In this document: one piece after another, positions 7,050 to 15,974 of the stretch
Layout: every line of letters begins with the position of its first letter
How positions within the stretch are numbered: the stretch's first letter is position 1
NCBI RefSeq assembly: GCF_001908235.1
Contig: NZ_LGHK01000036.1
Coordinates: 1-50,777, forward strand
Source of the DNA: Bradyrhizobium sp. NAS96.2
GTDB lineage: Bacteria; Pseudomonadota; Alphaproteobacteria; Rhizobiales; Xanthobacteraceae
Length of the DNA: 50,777 nucleotides
Direction: 5' to 3'
Notes under the pieces: generated by a model
What the model was told of the DNA's origin: nothing
The model's input: the letters and a program-made list of their open reading frames with translations, nothing else
The model's database searches: none
Made by a program: the position numbers and the translations under genes

Positions 7050-9049
7050 GTCTGGGCTCCCGCGGCGAGAACGCGCGTCCGCGCATCTTCGGTCCGCACC
7101 ACCTCATCCGCCGGGATGTGGAAGTCGCGGTGATAGTTGAAGGTGTGGCCGATCGCGACCGCGAGCAGCGCAACGAAGCTGACGGCGGCGAGCCACCAGA
7201 TGTACCAGATCAGGCCGAATCCCATCGCCGTCGCCAGGCCGGCGAGGATGATGCCGGTGCCGGTGTTGGACGGCATGTGGATCGGTTTGAAGCCGGTCAG
7301 CGGACGCCTGTAGCCGCGACGCTTCATGTCCCACCAGGCGTCGTTGTCGTAGACGACAGGCGTGAACGCGAAGTTGTAGTCCGGCGGCGGCGACGAGGTC
7401 GCCCATTCCAGCGTGCGGGCGTTCCAGGGATCGCCGGTGGTGTCCTTCAGCTGCTCGCGGCGCAGGATGCTGACCGCGAACTGCACCAGCATCGCGCCGA
7501 TGCCGAGCAGGATCAGGAAAGCGCCGAAGCCCGCGATGATGAACCAGATTTGCAGGGACGGATCGTCGAACACGCGGAGCCGTCGCGTCACCCCCATCAG
7601 GCCGAGCACGTAGAGCGGCATGAAGGCGAAGTAGAAGCCGACGACCCAGAACCAGAACGACAGCTTGCCCCAGAACGGATCGAGCCTGAAGCCGAACGCC
7701 TTCGGGAACCAGTAGTTGATGCCGGCGAACAGGCCGAACAGCACGCCGCCGATGATCACGTTGTGGAAATGCGCGATCAGGAACAGGCTGTTATGCAGCA
7801 CGAAATCGGCCGGCGGCACCGCGAGCAGCACGCCGGTCATGCCGCCGATCACGAAGGTCAGCATGAACGCCACCGTCCACATCATCGGCAGTTCGAAGCG
7901 GATACGGCCGCGATACATCGTGAACAGCCAGTTGAACATCTTCGCGCCCGTCGGGATCGAGATGATCATGGTGGTGATGCCGAAGAACGAGTTCACGCTG
8001 GCGCCGGAGCCCATCGTGAAGAAGTGATGCAGCCAGACCAGGTAGGACAGGATGGTGATGACGACCGTGGCGTAGACCATCGAGGTGTAGCCGAACAGCC
8101 GCTTGCCGGAGAACGTCGCGGTCACCTCCGAGAAGATGCCGAACGCCGGCAGCACCAGGATGTAGACCTCGGGGTGGCCCCAGATCCAGATCAGGTTCAC
8201 GTACATCATCGGGTTGCCGCCGAAGTCGTTCGTGAAGAAGTTGGTGCCGACGTAACGGTCGAGCGACAGCAGCGCCAGTACCGCGGTCAGGACCGGGAAG
8301 GAGGCGACGATCAGGACGTTGGTGCAGAGCGAGGTCCAGGTGAACACCGGCATCTTCATCATCGTCATGCCCGGCGCGCGCAGCTTGACGATGGTGCAGA
8401 TCAGGTTGATTCCCGATAGCGTCGTGCCGACGCCGGCGACTTGCAGTCCCCATATGTAATAGTCGACGCCGACGTCAGGACTGTAGCCGATGTTCGACAG
8501 CGGCGGGTAGGCGAGCCAGCCGGTGCGGGCGAATTCGCCGACGAACAGCGACATCATCACCAGCACGGCGCCGCCGACCGTCATCCAGAAGCTGAAATTG
8601 TTGAGGAACGGGAAGGAGACGTCGCGGGCGCCGATCTGCAGCGGCACCACGTAGTTCATCAGGCCGGTCACCAGCGGCATCGCCACGAAGAAGATCATGA
8701 TCACGCCGTGGGCGGTGAAGATCTGGTCGTAGTGATGGGCCGGGAGGTAGCCGTCGGAGCCGTTGAAGGCGATCGCCTGCTGCAGGCGCATCATCAGCGC
8801 GTCCGCGAAGCCGCGCAGCAGCATCACGATGCCGAGGATCATGTACATGATGCCGATGCGCTTGTGGTCCACGGTGGTGAACCATTCGCGCCACAGATGG
8901 GTCCAGAGCCGGAAGTAGGTGACGATGGCGAACAGCGCGAGGCCGCCGGTCGCCACCACCGCGAAAGTGCCGACCAGGATCGGCTCATGCAGCGGCAGCG
9001 CTTCCAGATTGAGGCGGCCGAAGATCATCTTGACGAGATCGGGATTCAT
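7046..9049 (-). CDS. cyoB: Cytochrome o ubiquinol oxidase subunit I
   Basis: 667 residues with about 15 membrane helices, the length of E. coli CyoB. It holds the binuclear heme-copper centre: [15 protein letters not shown] carries the CuB His and the cross-linked Tyr. WLHHFFTMG supplies the His pair. The heme ligands lie in AHGVIMIFF (helix 2) and [12 protein letters not shown] (helix 10). Proton-channel signatures such as [19 protein letters not shown] are intact. It reduces oxygen with electrons from ubiquinol and pumps protons. AGGAGG lies just before the ATG. The gene starts 10 bp after the cyoA stop. Confidence 0.97.
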   Translation of the reverse strand: MNPDLVKMIFGRLNLEALPLHEPILVGTFAVVATGGLALFAIVTYFRLWTHLWREWFTTVDHKRIGIMYMILGIVMLLRGFADALMMRLQQAIAFNGSDGYLPAHHYDQIFTAHGVIMIFFVAMPLVTGLMNYVVPLQIGARDVSFPFLNNFSFWMTVGGAVLVMMSLFVGEFARTGWLAYPPLSNIGYSPDVGVDYYIWGLQVAGVGTTLSGINLICTIVKLRAPGMTMMKMPVFTWTSLCTNVLIVASFPVLTAVLALLSLDRYVGTNFFTNDFGGNPMMYVNLIWIWGHPEVYILVLPAFGIFSEVTATFSGKRLFGYTSMVYATVVITILSYLVWLHHFFTMGSGASVNSFFGITTMIISIPTGAKMFNWLFTMYRGRIRFELPMMWTVAFMLTFVIGGMTGVLLAVPPADFVLHNSLFLIAHFHNVIIGGVLFGLFAGINYWFPKAFGFRLDPFWGKLSFWFWVVGFYFAFMPLYVLGLMGVTRRLRVFDDPSLQIWFIIAGFGAFLILLGIGAMLVQFAVSILRREQLKDTTGDPWNARTLEWATSSPPPDYNFAFTPVVYDNDAWWDMKRRGYRRPLTGFKPIHMPSNTGTGIILAGLATAMGFGLIWYIWWLAAVSFVALLAVAIGHTFNYHRDFHIPADEVVRTEDARTRVLAAGAQT

Positions 9050-9059
9050 GCGGTCCTCC

Positions 9060-10220
9060 TCAGGACTCTGATTTCGGACGCTGGCCGAGCAGCAAGGATG
9101 TCGATGACGCGGGCGAGAACGGCGGGCGTTTCAGCCCGAAGCCGCGCAGCGGCGTCAAATCGAGCGGCGCCGTGACCTCGCGCGACGGCGCGTCCTTGAT
9201 CTCGTCCATCGAGCAGATGCCGGCGACGAAGGTCGGCTCGGTGCCGAGCGGCGCGCCGCGGCGGGCGTATTTGTCGTAGGTGAGCGGCAGCGTGTTGTTG
9301 AGGCCTTCGCGGCCGAGGCCGCCCTTGGCGTCGATCGCCATCATCTCGCTCATGCACATCTTGCCGGGCTCGACGCACATGTTGAGGATCGCCTTGTAGA
9401 GATCGCGATCGACCGAGCGGTAGAGCCGGACCGGATCGTTCTGGCTCGGACGCTCGAGCTGCAGATAGTCGGTGCGGCCGAGCATGTTGCCGCTCGCTTT
9501 GGCGGTGCCGATCCACTTGTCGAAGTCGGCGTTCGACAGGCTCTTGAACTCGAAATGCATGCCGGAGAAGCCGGCGCCGCTGTAATTGGCGGAGAAGCCG
9601 CGATAGGCGCCTTCCTTGTTGGAGACCGCGTGCAGCTTTGTCTCCATGCCGGGCATCGCGTAGATCTGGCCGGCAAGCGCTGGGATGTAGAACGAGTTCA
9701 TCACGGAAGAGGCGGTGATGCGGAAGCGGATCGGGCGGTCGACGGGAGCCGCGAGCTCGTTGACGGCGGCGACGCCGTAATCCGGGTAGATGAACAGCCA
9801 CTTCCAGTCGAGCGCGACCACCTCGACATTGAGCGGGGCGTCCTTGCTCTCGATCGGCTTGTCGGCGGCGATGCGGCCGAGCGAGCGGTAGGGATCGAGC
9901 AGATGGGTGCCCATCCAGGTCAGCGCACCGAGGCAGATGATGATCAGCAGCGGCGCCGACCAGATCACGAGCTCGAGTTGGGTGGAGTGATCCCACTCCG
10001 GCTCATAGGCGGCCGCGGTGTTGGACTGGCGGTAGCGCCACGCGAAGAAGACGGTCAGCGCCATCACCGGAAGCACGATGATCAGCATCAGGATGGTGGA
10101 GATCACGACGAGGTCGCGCTGCTGGACGGCGACGTCGCCGGCCGGGGCCAGGACGACGAAATCGCATCCGCCGAGAAGCGCCGCGAACGGCAATAAGGCC
10201 AATAATTTCAAGGCGCGCAC
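9060..10220 (-). CDS. cyoA: Cytochrome o ubiquinol oxidase subunit II (lipoprotein)
   Basis: 386 residues starting at a GTG (10220). A lipoprotein signal ends LLGGC, with the lipidated Cys at about residue 19, followed by two membrane helices (about 41-62 and 82-104) and a cupredoxin domain. The cupredoxin lacks the CuA cysteines: the position reads [12 protein letters not shown]. It therefore takes electrons from quinol rather than cytochrome c. The [14 protein letters not shown] strand is typical of CyoA. The C-terminal region is longer than in E. coli CyoA and contains two Cys ([14 protein letters not shown]) of unknown role. First gene of the cyoABCD-SURF1-regS-regR run; its 5' region carries a strong palindrome shared with the divergent MFS gene. 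Confidence 0.96.
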   Translation of the reverse strand: MRALKLLALLPFAALLGGCDFVVLAPAGDVAVQQRDLVVISTILMLIIVLPVMALTVFFAWRYRQSNTAAAYEPEWDHSTQLELVIWSAPLLIIICLGALTWMGTHLLDPYRSLGRIAADKPIESKDAPLNVEVVALDWKWLFIYPDYGVAAVNELAAPVDRPIRFRITASSVMNSFYIPALAGQIYAMPGMETKLHAVSNKEGAYRGFSANYSGAGFSGMHFEFKSLSNADFDKWIGTAKASGNMLGRTDYLQLERPSQNDPVRLYRSVDRDLYKAILNMCVEPGKMCMSEMMAIDAKGGLGREGLNNTLPLTYDKYARRGAPLGTEPTFVAGICSMDEIKDAPSREVTAPLDLTPLRGFGLKRPPFSPASSTSLLLGQRPKSES

Positions 10221-10278
10221 GGCTCACCCCACTTGAATTTTATGAGTTCCGCCAAGGGGTAGCTGCGATGCAGCAAAT

Positions 10279-10307
10279 TTGACATTGGACAATTTGTCCA
10301 ATGTTGC
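10279..10307. promoter_or_regulatory. Perfect palindrome between cyoA and the MFS gene (candidate operator)
   Basis: Arms of 11 bp, ACATTGGACAA (10282-10292) and TTGTCCAATGT (10294-10304), are perfectly complementary around a single central T. A consensus -35 hexamer TTGACA (10279-10284) overlaps the left arm on the plus strand. No convincing -10 is seen at the right distance. It lies 59 bp from the cyoA start and 142 bp from the MFS start, the expected place for a dimeric regulator serving one or both genes. No T-tract follows, so it is not a terminator. Confidence 0.6.
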
Positions 10308-10445
10308 ACTGCGGGATAAGAGGCCAGAAAGTGAGGTGGACTGCGTGGCGAAGAGCCCGTGGCCTCATCTCTTGCTTGAGCATGCGGTTCGGAAAACCGG
10401 TCTCCACTTTTCCGGGTTCATGCTCCAAAGGACGGTTCTCCGGCG

Positions 10446-11753
10446 ATGGCACAGGCCCCAGCAATGGCTCACGGCACCCCGACCGCATCGGGTCACGGGC
10501 AGGCGAAACCCGGCGAAATCGCCATCGGCGTCATCATCGGACGCACGTCGGAGTTCTTCGATTTCTTCGTCTACGCGATCGCCTCGGTGATCGTGTTCCC
10601 GAAGCTGGTGTTCCCGTTCGTCAATGAACTGACCGGCACGCTCTACTCATTCAGCATCTTCGCGCTGGCGTTTGCCGCGCGGCCGCTCGGCACCGTCATC
10701 TTCATGGCGGTCGACCGCCGCCACGGCAAGGGCGCCAAGCTCGTCATTGCGCTGTTCCTGCTCGGCACCGCCACCGTCGCGCTCGCCTTCCTGCCGGGCT
10801 ACGACACGATCGGCGTCGCGGCGATCTGGCTCTTGGCCGCCGCGCGCGTGCTGCAGGGCATCGCCTGGGGCGGTGCGTGGGACGGCCTCGCCTCGCTGCT
10901 CGCGATGAATTCGCCGGCCAACAAGCGCGGCTGGTACGCGATGGTGCCGCAGCTCGGCGCGCCGCTCGGGCTGATCGTTGCGAGCGCGCTGTTCGCGTTC
11001 TTCGCCGGCAACCTCTCGGCGGATGATTTCTTCGACTGGGGCTGGCGCTATCCGTTCTTCGTCGCCTTCGCCATCAACGTGGTGGCGCTGTTCGCGCGGC
11101 TGCGCATGGTGGCGACTGATGAATATTCCGAGCTGTTCGAAAGCCGCGACCTGGAGCCGGCGCGGGTCGGCGAGACGATCGCGCAGGAAGGCCGCCACAT
11201 CCTGCTCGGCGCCTTCGCGCCGCTGGCGAGCTTTGCCCTGTTCCACATGGTCACGGTGTTTCCGCTGTCCTGGGTGTTCCTGTTCACCAAGGAAAGCCCG
11301 GTGCGCTTCCTGATCATCGAGATGATCGGCGCCATGGTCGGCGTGGTCGCGATCATCGCCTCCGGCATGATCGCCGACCGCGTCGGACGCAAGCCGCTGC
11401 TGCTGGGCTCGGCGGTTGCGATCGCGGTCTATAGCGGCTTCGCCCCGCAGTTGCTCGATGCCGGTGCGTTCGGCGAAACGGTGTACATGGTGCTCGGCTT
11501 CGTGCTGCTCGGCCTGTCGTTCGGCCAGTCGTCGGGCGCGATCGCCTCGAGCTTCGCGCGCAACTATCGCTACACCGCCTCGGCGCTGACCTCGGATTTC
11601 GCCTGGCTGTTCGGCGCCGGCTTCGCGCCGCTCGCCGCGCTTTTGCTGGCGACGCATTTCGGCCTGATCTCGGCCGGCGCGTATCTGTTGTCGGGCGCGG
11701 TGTGGACGCTGCTGGCGCTGTGGCTGAGCGGCCTGCGCGAAGCCGAAGGTTGA
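10446..11753 (+). CDS. MFS transporter, metabolite:H+ symporter type
   Basis: 435 residues with 12 predicted membrane helices. The N-terminal signature IGRTSEFFDFFVYAIASVIVFPKLVFP is split here as GRTSEFFDFFVY plus the following helix, and it matches the ShiA/ProP-like metabolite:H+ symporter branch. The usual inter-helix 2-3 motif is altered to VDRRHGKGAKLV. The second motif, ADRVGRKPLLL, occurs after helix 8. The substrate cannot be read from sequence; relatives carry shikimate, citrate, alpha-ketoglutarate or betaine. The ATG at 10446 is used; a second ATG at 10464 is possible. Divergent from cyoABCD with a shared palindromic element in between, so co-regulation with respiration is possible. 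Confidence 0.9.
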   Translation: MAQAPAMAHGTPTASGHGQAKPGEIAIGVIIGRTSEFFDFFVYAIASVIVFPKLVFPFVNELTGTLYSFSIFALAFAARPLGTVIFMAVDRRHGKGAKLVIALFLLGTATVALAFLPGYDTIGVAAIWLLAAARVLQGIAWGGAWDGLASLLAMNSPANKRGWYAMVPQLGAPLGLIVASALFAFFAGNLSADDFFDWGWRYPFFVAFAINVVALFARLRMVATDEYSELFESRDLEPARVGETIAQEGRHILLGAFAPLASFALFHMVTVFPLSWVFLFTKESPVRFLIIEMIGAMVGVVAIIASGMIADRVGRKPLLLGSAVAIAVYSGFAPQLLDAGAFGETVYMVLGFVLLGLSFGQSSGAIASSFARNYRYTASALTSDFAWLFGAGFAPLAALLLATHFGLISAGAYLLSGAVWTLLALWLSGLREAEG

Positions 11754-11775
11754 TCTCGCGCTTCTCGTCTCTCTT

Positions 11776-11862
11776 GTAGCCCGGATGGAGCGCAGCGAAA
11801 TCCGGGGCCGCTTTCACCGCGGATAGTCCTCCCCGGATTGCGCTGCGCTGCATCCGGGCTAC
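11776..11862. repeat. Palindromic repeat family A, copy 2
   Basis: Same ends as the copy at 3037 (GTAGCCCGGATGGAGCGCAG and CATCCGGGCTAC). It sits in the 118-bp gap between the convergent MFS and outer-membrane protein genes, 10 bp before the latter's stop. Confidence 0.9.
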
Positions 11863-11871
11863 GGACCCTCG

Positions 11872-12687
11872 TTACCGGAACAATCCGTCGACGCGGAACG
11901 AATAGCCCAGGCCCACGATGTAGTTCGGCGAGTTGCGGTTGAGCCCGAACGCGACGTGAAGGTCGAACTGCTGAGTCGGCGTGAGCCGGTACATGCCGCC
12001 GGAATTGATCAGCTGGATCGGCCGCGTGCCGTCGGGATAGTCGCCGACATATTCGGTGAACACGCTGATCCGCTCGGTCAGCTTCCTCTCGATCACGAAC
12101 GTTGCTTCCGACATGTGCTGGCCGGTCGGTTCGGCGGGGCGGAAGAATTCCGTGAGCATGCCGCTGACGCCCCAGCCGTCATGCAACTCCCATGACCATG
12201 GCAGCTGGATGTAGGGCTGCGCGCCGCGCCCGGCGATGGCAGCCGCCCCCGTCGGCAGCGCGACGCCGGCGGTGATCGACAGGTCGATCTTCCCCGGCAG
12301 CGGGCTGATCTGCCATTTGATGGCAGGCGCGACGTCGGAGAAGCCGGAGACGCCGGGCGATCTCACGCTGCCGAACCAGGTCGGCAGGTCGACCAGCACC
12401 TCGAGGCAGGGCGCAATCCCGAGCCGCCAGCGGCTGTTGCTGCCGTCGATGCTGCGGCCGACGTCGCGGCCGGTCAGGTTGACGCCGTTCTCGTTCTGCA
12501 GGCTCCCGACCGGCACGACGATACTTGAATTGGTGACGTCGGGCCGGTCGGTCGCAATTTCGTCGCTCGGCTTGGGGCAGCCGTCCGCGCGTGCGGCGGT
12601 GGTGGCTGCTGCGGCTGTGAGCGCAGCGAGCAGCATGCACGCGAGTCCGGCAAGTCGAGCGACGGCGCCGAGCCGATTGCGAAACAC
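11872..12687 (-). CDS. Secreted beta-barrel-like protein of the phenol-degradation transporter family
   Basis: About 271 residues from a GTG at 12687 with GGAG 8 bp upstream. A hydrophobic signal (ARLAGLACMLLAALTAAAATTAARA) is followed by mature DGCPKPSDEIATDRPDVTNSS. The ATDRPDxT start, alternating strands with aromatic residues, and a terminal strand ending in YSFRVDGLFR are features of the 'MetA-pathway of phenol degradation' outer-membrane family (PF13557). It is probably an outer-membrane barrel with a transport or adhesion role; the substrate is unknown. Upstream in-frame starts exist as far as 12972, but they run through non-coding DNA. Divergent from the cytochrome c gene. Confidence 0.72.
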   Translation of the reverse strand: MFRNRLGAVARLAGLACMLLAALTAAAATTAARADGCPKPSDEIATDRPDVTNSSIVVPVGSLQNENGVNLTGRDVGRSIDGSNSRWRLGIAPCLEVLVDLPTWFGSVRSPGVSGFSDVAPAIKWQISPLPGKIDLSITAGVALPTGAAAIAGRGAQPYIQLPWSWELHDGWGVSGMLTEFFRPAEPTGQHMSEATFVIERKLTERISVFTEYVGDYPDGTRPIQLINSGGMYRLTPTQQFDLHVAFGLNRNSPNYIVGLGYSFRVDGLFR

Positions 12688-12914
12688 TGGGGATGCTCCA
12701 ATAGCCCGGCGCCGCTGCGGAGGTGGCAGCTGCGAATTGAGATCGGCGGGGCCGCGCGGATATTCCACGCGGGCGGGAATAAACTTCAGCAGCAACCGCC
12801 TTTCTCGGCGATCGATGCGGCTTGCGTCCAGCACAATTGGGAACCAGCGGAATTCCGGGAATAGATCGCCGGTGAGGCTGCTCCTGTTGCGGTGACCAAC
12901 AGGAGACCCTGGGA

Positions 12915-13316
12915 ATGACCATCCGTTCGATCGCAGGCGTCCTGGCGCCGCGGCACGCCAAAACAGCCGCAATGGCTGCGATCGCGATCCTGCTCGCCCT
13001 GAACGGCGCCCGTGCGGCGGGCGATGCCGCGCGCGGCGCCACCCTGTACCGGGGCTGCGGCGATTGCCATTCGATCGAGAAGAACGACGTCGGGCCGATG
13101 CATAAGGGTGTCGTCGGCCGGCTCGCCGGCTCGGTCGCGGGCTACGATTACTCGCCGGCGCTGAAGAACTCGAAGATCGTGTGGACCGAGGCCAATCTCG
13201 ACAAATGGCTGACCGGTCCCGATGCGATGGTTCCGGGCACCAAGATGTTCTACGAGGTTCAGGATCCGAAGGATCGGGCCGACATCATCGCCTTCCTCAA
13301 GGAGAAGGCGAAGTAG
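12915..13316 (+). CDS. Class I c-type cytochrome
   Basis: 133 residues. A signal peptide (HAKTAAMAAIAILLALNGARA) precedes a mitochondrial-like cytochrome c fold. The heme motif is CGDCH at about residues 53-57 with RGATLYRG just before it. The sixth-ligand Met lies in VPGTKMFYEV, and the C-terminal helix is RADIIAFLKEKAK. It is periplasmic and soluble, likely shuttling electrons between bc1 and oxidases or reductases. AGGAGA sits 9 bp upstream of the ATG. The gene stands alone, with no oxidase or dehydrogenase gene next to it on the same strand. Confidence 0.93.
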   Translation: MTIRSIAGVLAPRHAKTAAMAAIAILLALNGARAAGDAARGATLYRGCGDCHSIEKNDVGPMHKGVVGRLAGSVAGYDYSPALKNSKIVWTEANLDKWLTGPDAMVPGTKMFYEVQDPKDRADIIAFLKEKAK

Positions 13317-13336
13317 GGCACCAACCTTCTCCACCC

Positions 13337-13458
13337 GTCGTCCCGGCGAAGGCCGGGACCCATTACCACCGTAGGTGATTGTTGGAAGCGGCTGGGGCCA
13401 CAGCGCACTCGAGCAACGCTACCCTGTGGTTATGGGTCCCGGCTTTCGCCGGGACGAC
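13337..13458. repeat. Palindromic repeat family C, copy 1
   Basis: Ends GTCGTCCCGGCGAAGGCCGG and CCGGCTTTCGCCGGGACGAC, with inner ACCCAT and ATGGGT pairing and a variable centre of about 70 bp. Other copies lie at 21230 and 40780. It occupies most of the gap between two convergent genes. Confidence 0.9.
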
Positions 13459-13485
13459 AGCCGTGGTGAGGCGACAGCGCGGCCC

Positions 13486-14979
13486 TCAATCCACCACGAT
13501 CTTGACGCGGTCGCGCGGCTTCACTTGGGCGTGGGCGTCGAGGCCATTGAGCACGCGGAAGCGCTCGGCCGGATGATCGACGCCGGCCATGCGATGCGAC
13601 AGCGATTCCACGGTGTCGCCGGGCTGCACGTTGATGACCTTGATGCGCAGCGGGCGCGCGGCCTGGATCTCGTCGAGGGTCAGGCGGCGGAATGAATTGA
13701 CGGTCTCGCGCGCGTTGCGCTCGCTCTCGGTGGATTTCTGCTTGGCGGCGAAGATGAAACGGTAGACGTCGCTGCCGAAGCGCAGCGCGTAGACCTTGAA
13801 CTGCCACTGGTCGCCATGCGCGGTGGCCGAGGCCGCCGGAAAGCCGTTGATGTTGAGGTCTTCAGTGGAGGATCTCTCGACGCCTTCCATCCAGCCGGAG
13901 TTCAGATAGTCGCCGAGCGTCTGTTCGGCCGGCACCCGCACCACGTCGAAGCGCATCGCCTGGCTGCCGCCTTCGCGCACGCCGATCACAGCCTGCGCGG
14001 TGTTGTCGAGCGTGAAATTATCCGGTGCGGTGAAGGTGAAGCCGAGCTTGGGATGCAGGAATCTGCGGCCGCGCACGAAGCCTTCGCTGGGATCCTCGCC
14101 ATAGACGATGTTGTCGATCGCAGCGAGATAGGTCTCGCGGTCGCGCTCGTTGTTCTCGGGTGACGAATATTGCCGCGCGGTGGTCTGCGCATTGTTGATG
14201 CGCTCCGGTGTTGCCGGATGCGACGAGGTGAAGTCCTGCGCGCGCGGATCGAGCGCGGTCTTGCCGATCTTGAGCGCGGCATTGCGCTCCATCGCGGTCA
14301 GGAAGCGCGACGCGCCATAGGGATCGAAATGCGCGCGCGCGGCGATCCCGACGCCGATGCCGTCGGCCTCGAACTCCTGCTGCCGCGAGAAGCTCGCCAT
14401 CGTCAGCTTGGTCTTGGCGAGCGCCAGCGCCGTGAGATCGGGATCGGTGCTCATGTCGGTGACGACGCGCGTCACCACCGCCGCCTGGCGCGCCTGGTCC
14501 TCGCGCATCGCAGCGTGCTTGGCCAGCACATGCGCCATCTCGTGGCTCAGCACCGAAGAGAGCTCGGAGGTGTCGCTGGCGAGCGCGATCAGGCCGCGCG
14601 TGACGTAGAGCTGACCGGTCGGCAGCGCAAAGGCGTTCACCGCGCCGGAATTGAGGATCGTGACCTTGTAGGCCTGGTCGGGCCGTTCGGAGGCGGCGAC
14701 CAGCCGCTCGACGGTCTTGCTGATCAGGGCCTCGAGCTTGGGGTCGTCATAGGCGCCGCCATAGGACGACAGGATGCGCTCATGCTCGCGCTCGCTGTTG
14801 GGGGTCTGCTGCACCACCCGGTTAGGCTTCACCGGCGCCGCGGCCGCGGTCGGCGTGACCTGCTCGAATCGGCCGACATTGCCGCAGGCCGACAGCGTCA
14901 GGGCCGCGCAGACGAGCACAAGCGCTGCCGAAAGGCGGCGGCCAGTCCCATCTTCACGCCGTCCTGCGCGCTCAATCAC
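13486..14979 (-). CDS. M48-family zinc metalloprotease lipoprotein
   Basis: 497 residues. The N-terminal signal ends LTLSAC, so Cys32 is probably lipidated. The catalytic zinc site is HEMAH (146-150), with the third ligand Glu204 in QQEFEADGIG. The first half is thus a BepA/LoiP-like peptidase that would act on envelope proteins from the inner face of the outer membrane. Residues ~280-440 form a second domain of unknown fold (KLGFTFTAPDNFTLDNTAQ). The end (about 447-497, KVINVQPGDTVESLSHRMAG) is LysM-like and could hold the protein to peptidoglycan. Such a three-part protease is common in Bradyrhizobiaceae. A role in outer-membrane quality control is inferred. Confidence 0.9.
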   Translation of the reverse strand: MIERAGRREDGTGRRLSAALVLVCAALTLSACGNVGRFEQVTPTAAAAPVKPNRVVQQTPNSEREHERILSSYGGAYDDPKLEALISKTVERLVAASERPDQAYKVTILNSGAVNAFALPTGQLYVTRGLIALASDTSELSSVLSHEMAHVLAKHAAMREDQARQAAVVTRVVTDMSTDPDLTALALAKTKLTMASFSRQQEFEADGIGVGIAARAHFDPYGASRFLTAMERNAALKIGKTALDPRAQDFTSSHPATPERINNAQTTARQYSSPENNERDRETYLAAIDNIVYGEDPSEGFVRGRRFLHPKLGFTFTAPDNFTLDNTAQAVIGVREGGSQAMRFDVVRVPAEQTLGDYLNSGWMEGVERSSTEDLNINGFPAASATAHGDQWQFKVYALRFGSDVYRFIFAAKQKSTESERNARETVNSFRRLTLDEIQAARPLRIKVINVQPGDTVESLSHRMAGVDHPAERFRVLNGLDAHAQVKPRDRVKIVVD

Positions 14980-15036
14980 GTCAAAAACTCACAAATTTTG
15001 TCTCGTGAATCGGCCGGGGTGTGGCCAAAGGCCCCC

Positions 15037-15821
15037 CTAGTTCCCGCCGAGCAGTTCAATCTGCCCCACCCGGAGCAGTTCGATTCGCGGCCCACGTCGT
15101 GCTTCCACCCAGCCTCGCACACGAATCCTGCGGTTTTCCAGAGACTTGGGCGCAAGCCCGGCCGCCTCGAACGCAGGGACTATGCGCCTTGAAATAGTCA
15201 GAGCAAAGTCCCTAGTCCAGTTCCGGCCGAAATTCAGGTAGGTCGTCGCCCCGCCTGGCGCACGGACAAAACCCTGCCCTCGACCACTGTAAAACGCCCG
15301 ATCCCGGCCAAAATATCGTCCGGACTTTCGGCGTTTTTTATGACCTTGGCCTCCGCCCAGGTTCCCGATCGGGCCGTCCGCGCCTCGGCCTCCGCCGCCA
15401 TCAGCGCCGTGGCGCAGTCCTTGTCGGCGATCTCGGACGACACCAGCGCGAGGCCCTGGCGCAGCAGCTCGCTCTGTACGGGCGCCTCACTGCCTTGGAG
15501 GAATGCGTAGGCCGGCTGCCGGCCATAGCGGTCCGGCGTGTCGTCCTGTCCGCGCAGCGTTACCTCGCGGCCGACCAATTGCGCCGTCAGCGCTGCCATG
15601 GCCTTCGCCCGGTCTGCCACCTCGATGCCGGCGAGCCTGACCTCGCGGCCGTCGTCGAGCCGCAGGCTGCGCGCATCGACGACAGTGGCGACGCGACCTT
15701 CGCCCTGAATCTCGAAATTGCATCCAGCGGCCGCGGCCGTGCCGGCGTATGCGAGCAGCGTCACAGCTGTAAGCAGCGCGCTGCGAAGCGTAGGCGGCAT
15801 CATCCGTATCAACGTTGGCAT
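15037..15821 (-). pseudogene. SNase-like nuclease homologue, broken by a one-base frameshift
   Basis: Reading from ATG 15821: a signal peptide (LRSALLTAVTLLAYAGTAAAA), then a staphylococcal-nuclease-like OB fold (VVDARSLRLDDGREVRLAGIE, DDTPDRYGRQPAYAFLQ). The frame breaks at VLSVRQAGRRPT, stop 15234-15236. In the next frame the protein continues without a stop for about 70 codons, TTYLNFGRNWTRDFALTISR through RIRVRGWVEARRGPRIELL, to TAG at 15037-15039. That is a plausible C-terminal OB-type domain. The shift lies at a run of four G on the coding strand (15249-15252); a fifth G would restore QAGATTYLNF. It is either a real mutation or a homopolymer sequencing error. Starts at residues 7 or 8 (ATGATG) are also possible. 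Confidence 0.85.
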
Positions 15822-15974
15822 TGGTTGATCTTCGCACATCTTGGCCATTCCGTTGAGCGGAAAACTCGAGGCCGTTCCGCGGCTTGCCGCTGTGAATGCC
15901 ATGCGGCATGATCCCGCGCGACAGAAACGGACCGGTCGCGATTGATGCGACGCGAGTGTCTAGGGAGGTTATGG

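Noticed and set aside
10270..10310. RegR-type or FixK-type binding site upstream of cyoA.
   Set aside because: The GACATT core matches half of a RegR box, but the right half does not fit, and there is no TTGAN6TCAA. The element is better described as an independent palindrome.
12839..12865. GGAACC upstream of the cytochrome c gene, as an EcfG general-stress promoter.
   Set aside because: No GTT-type -10 element occurs at 16-17 bp, so the EcfG consensus is not met.
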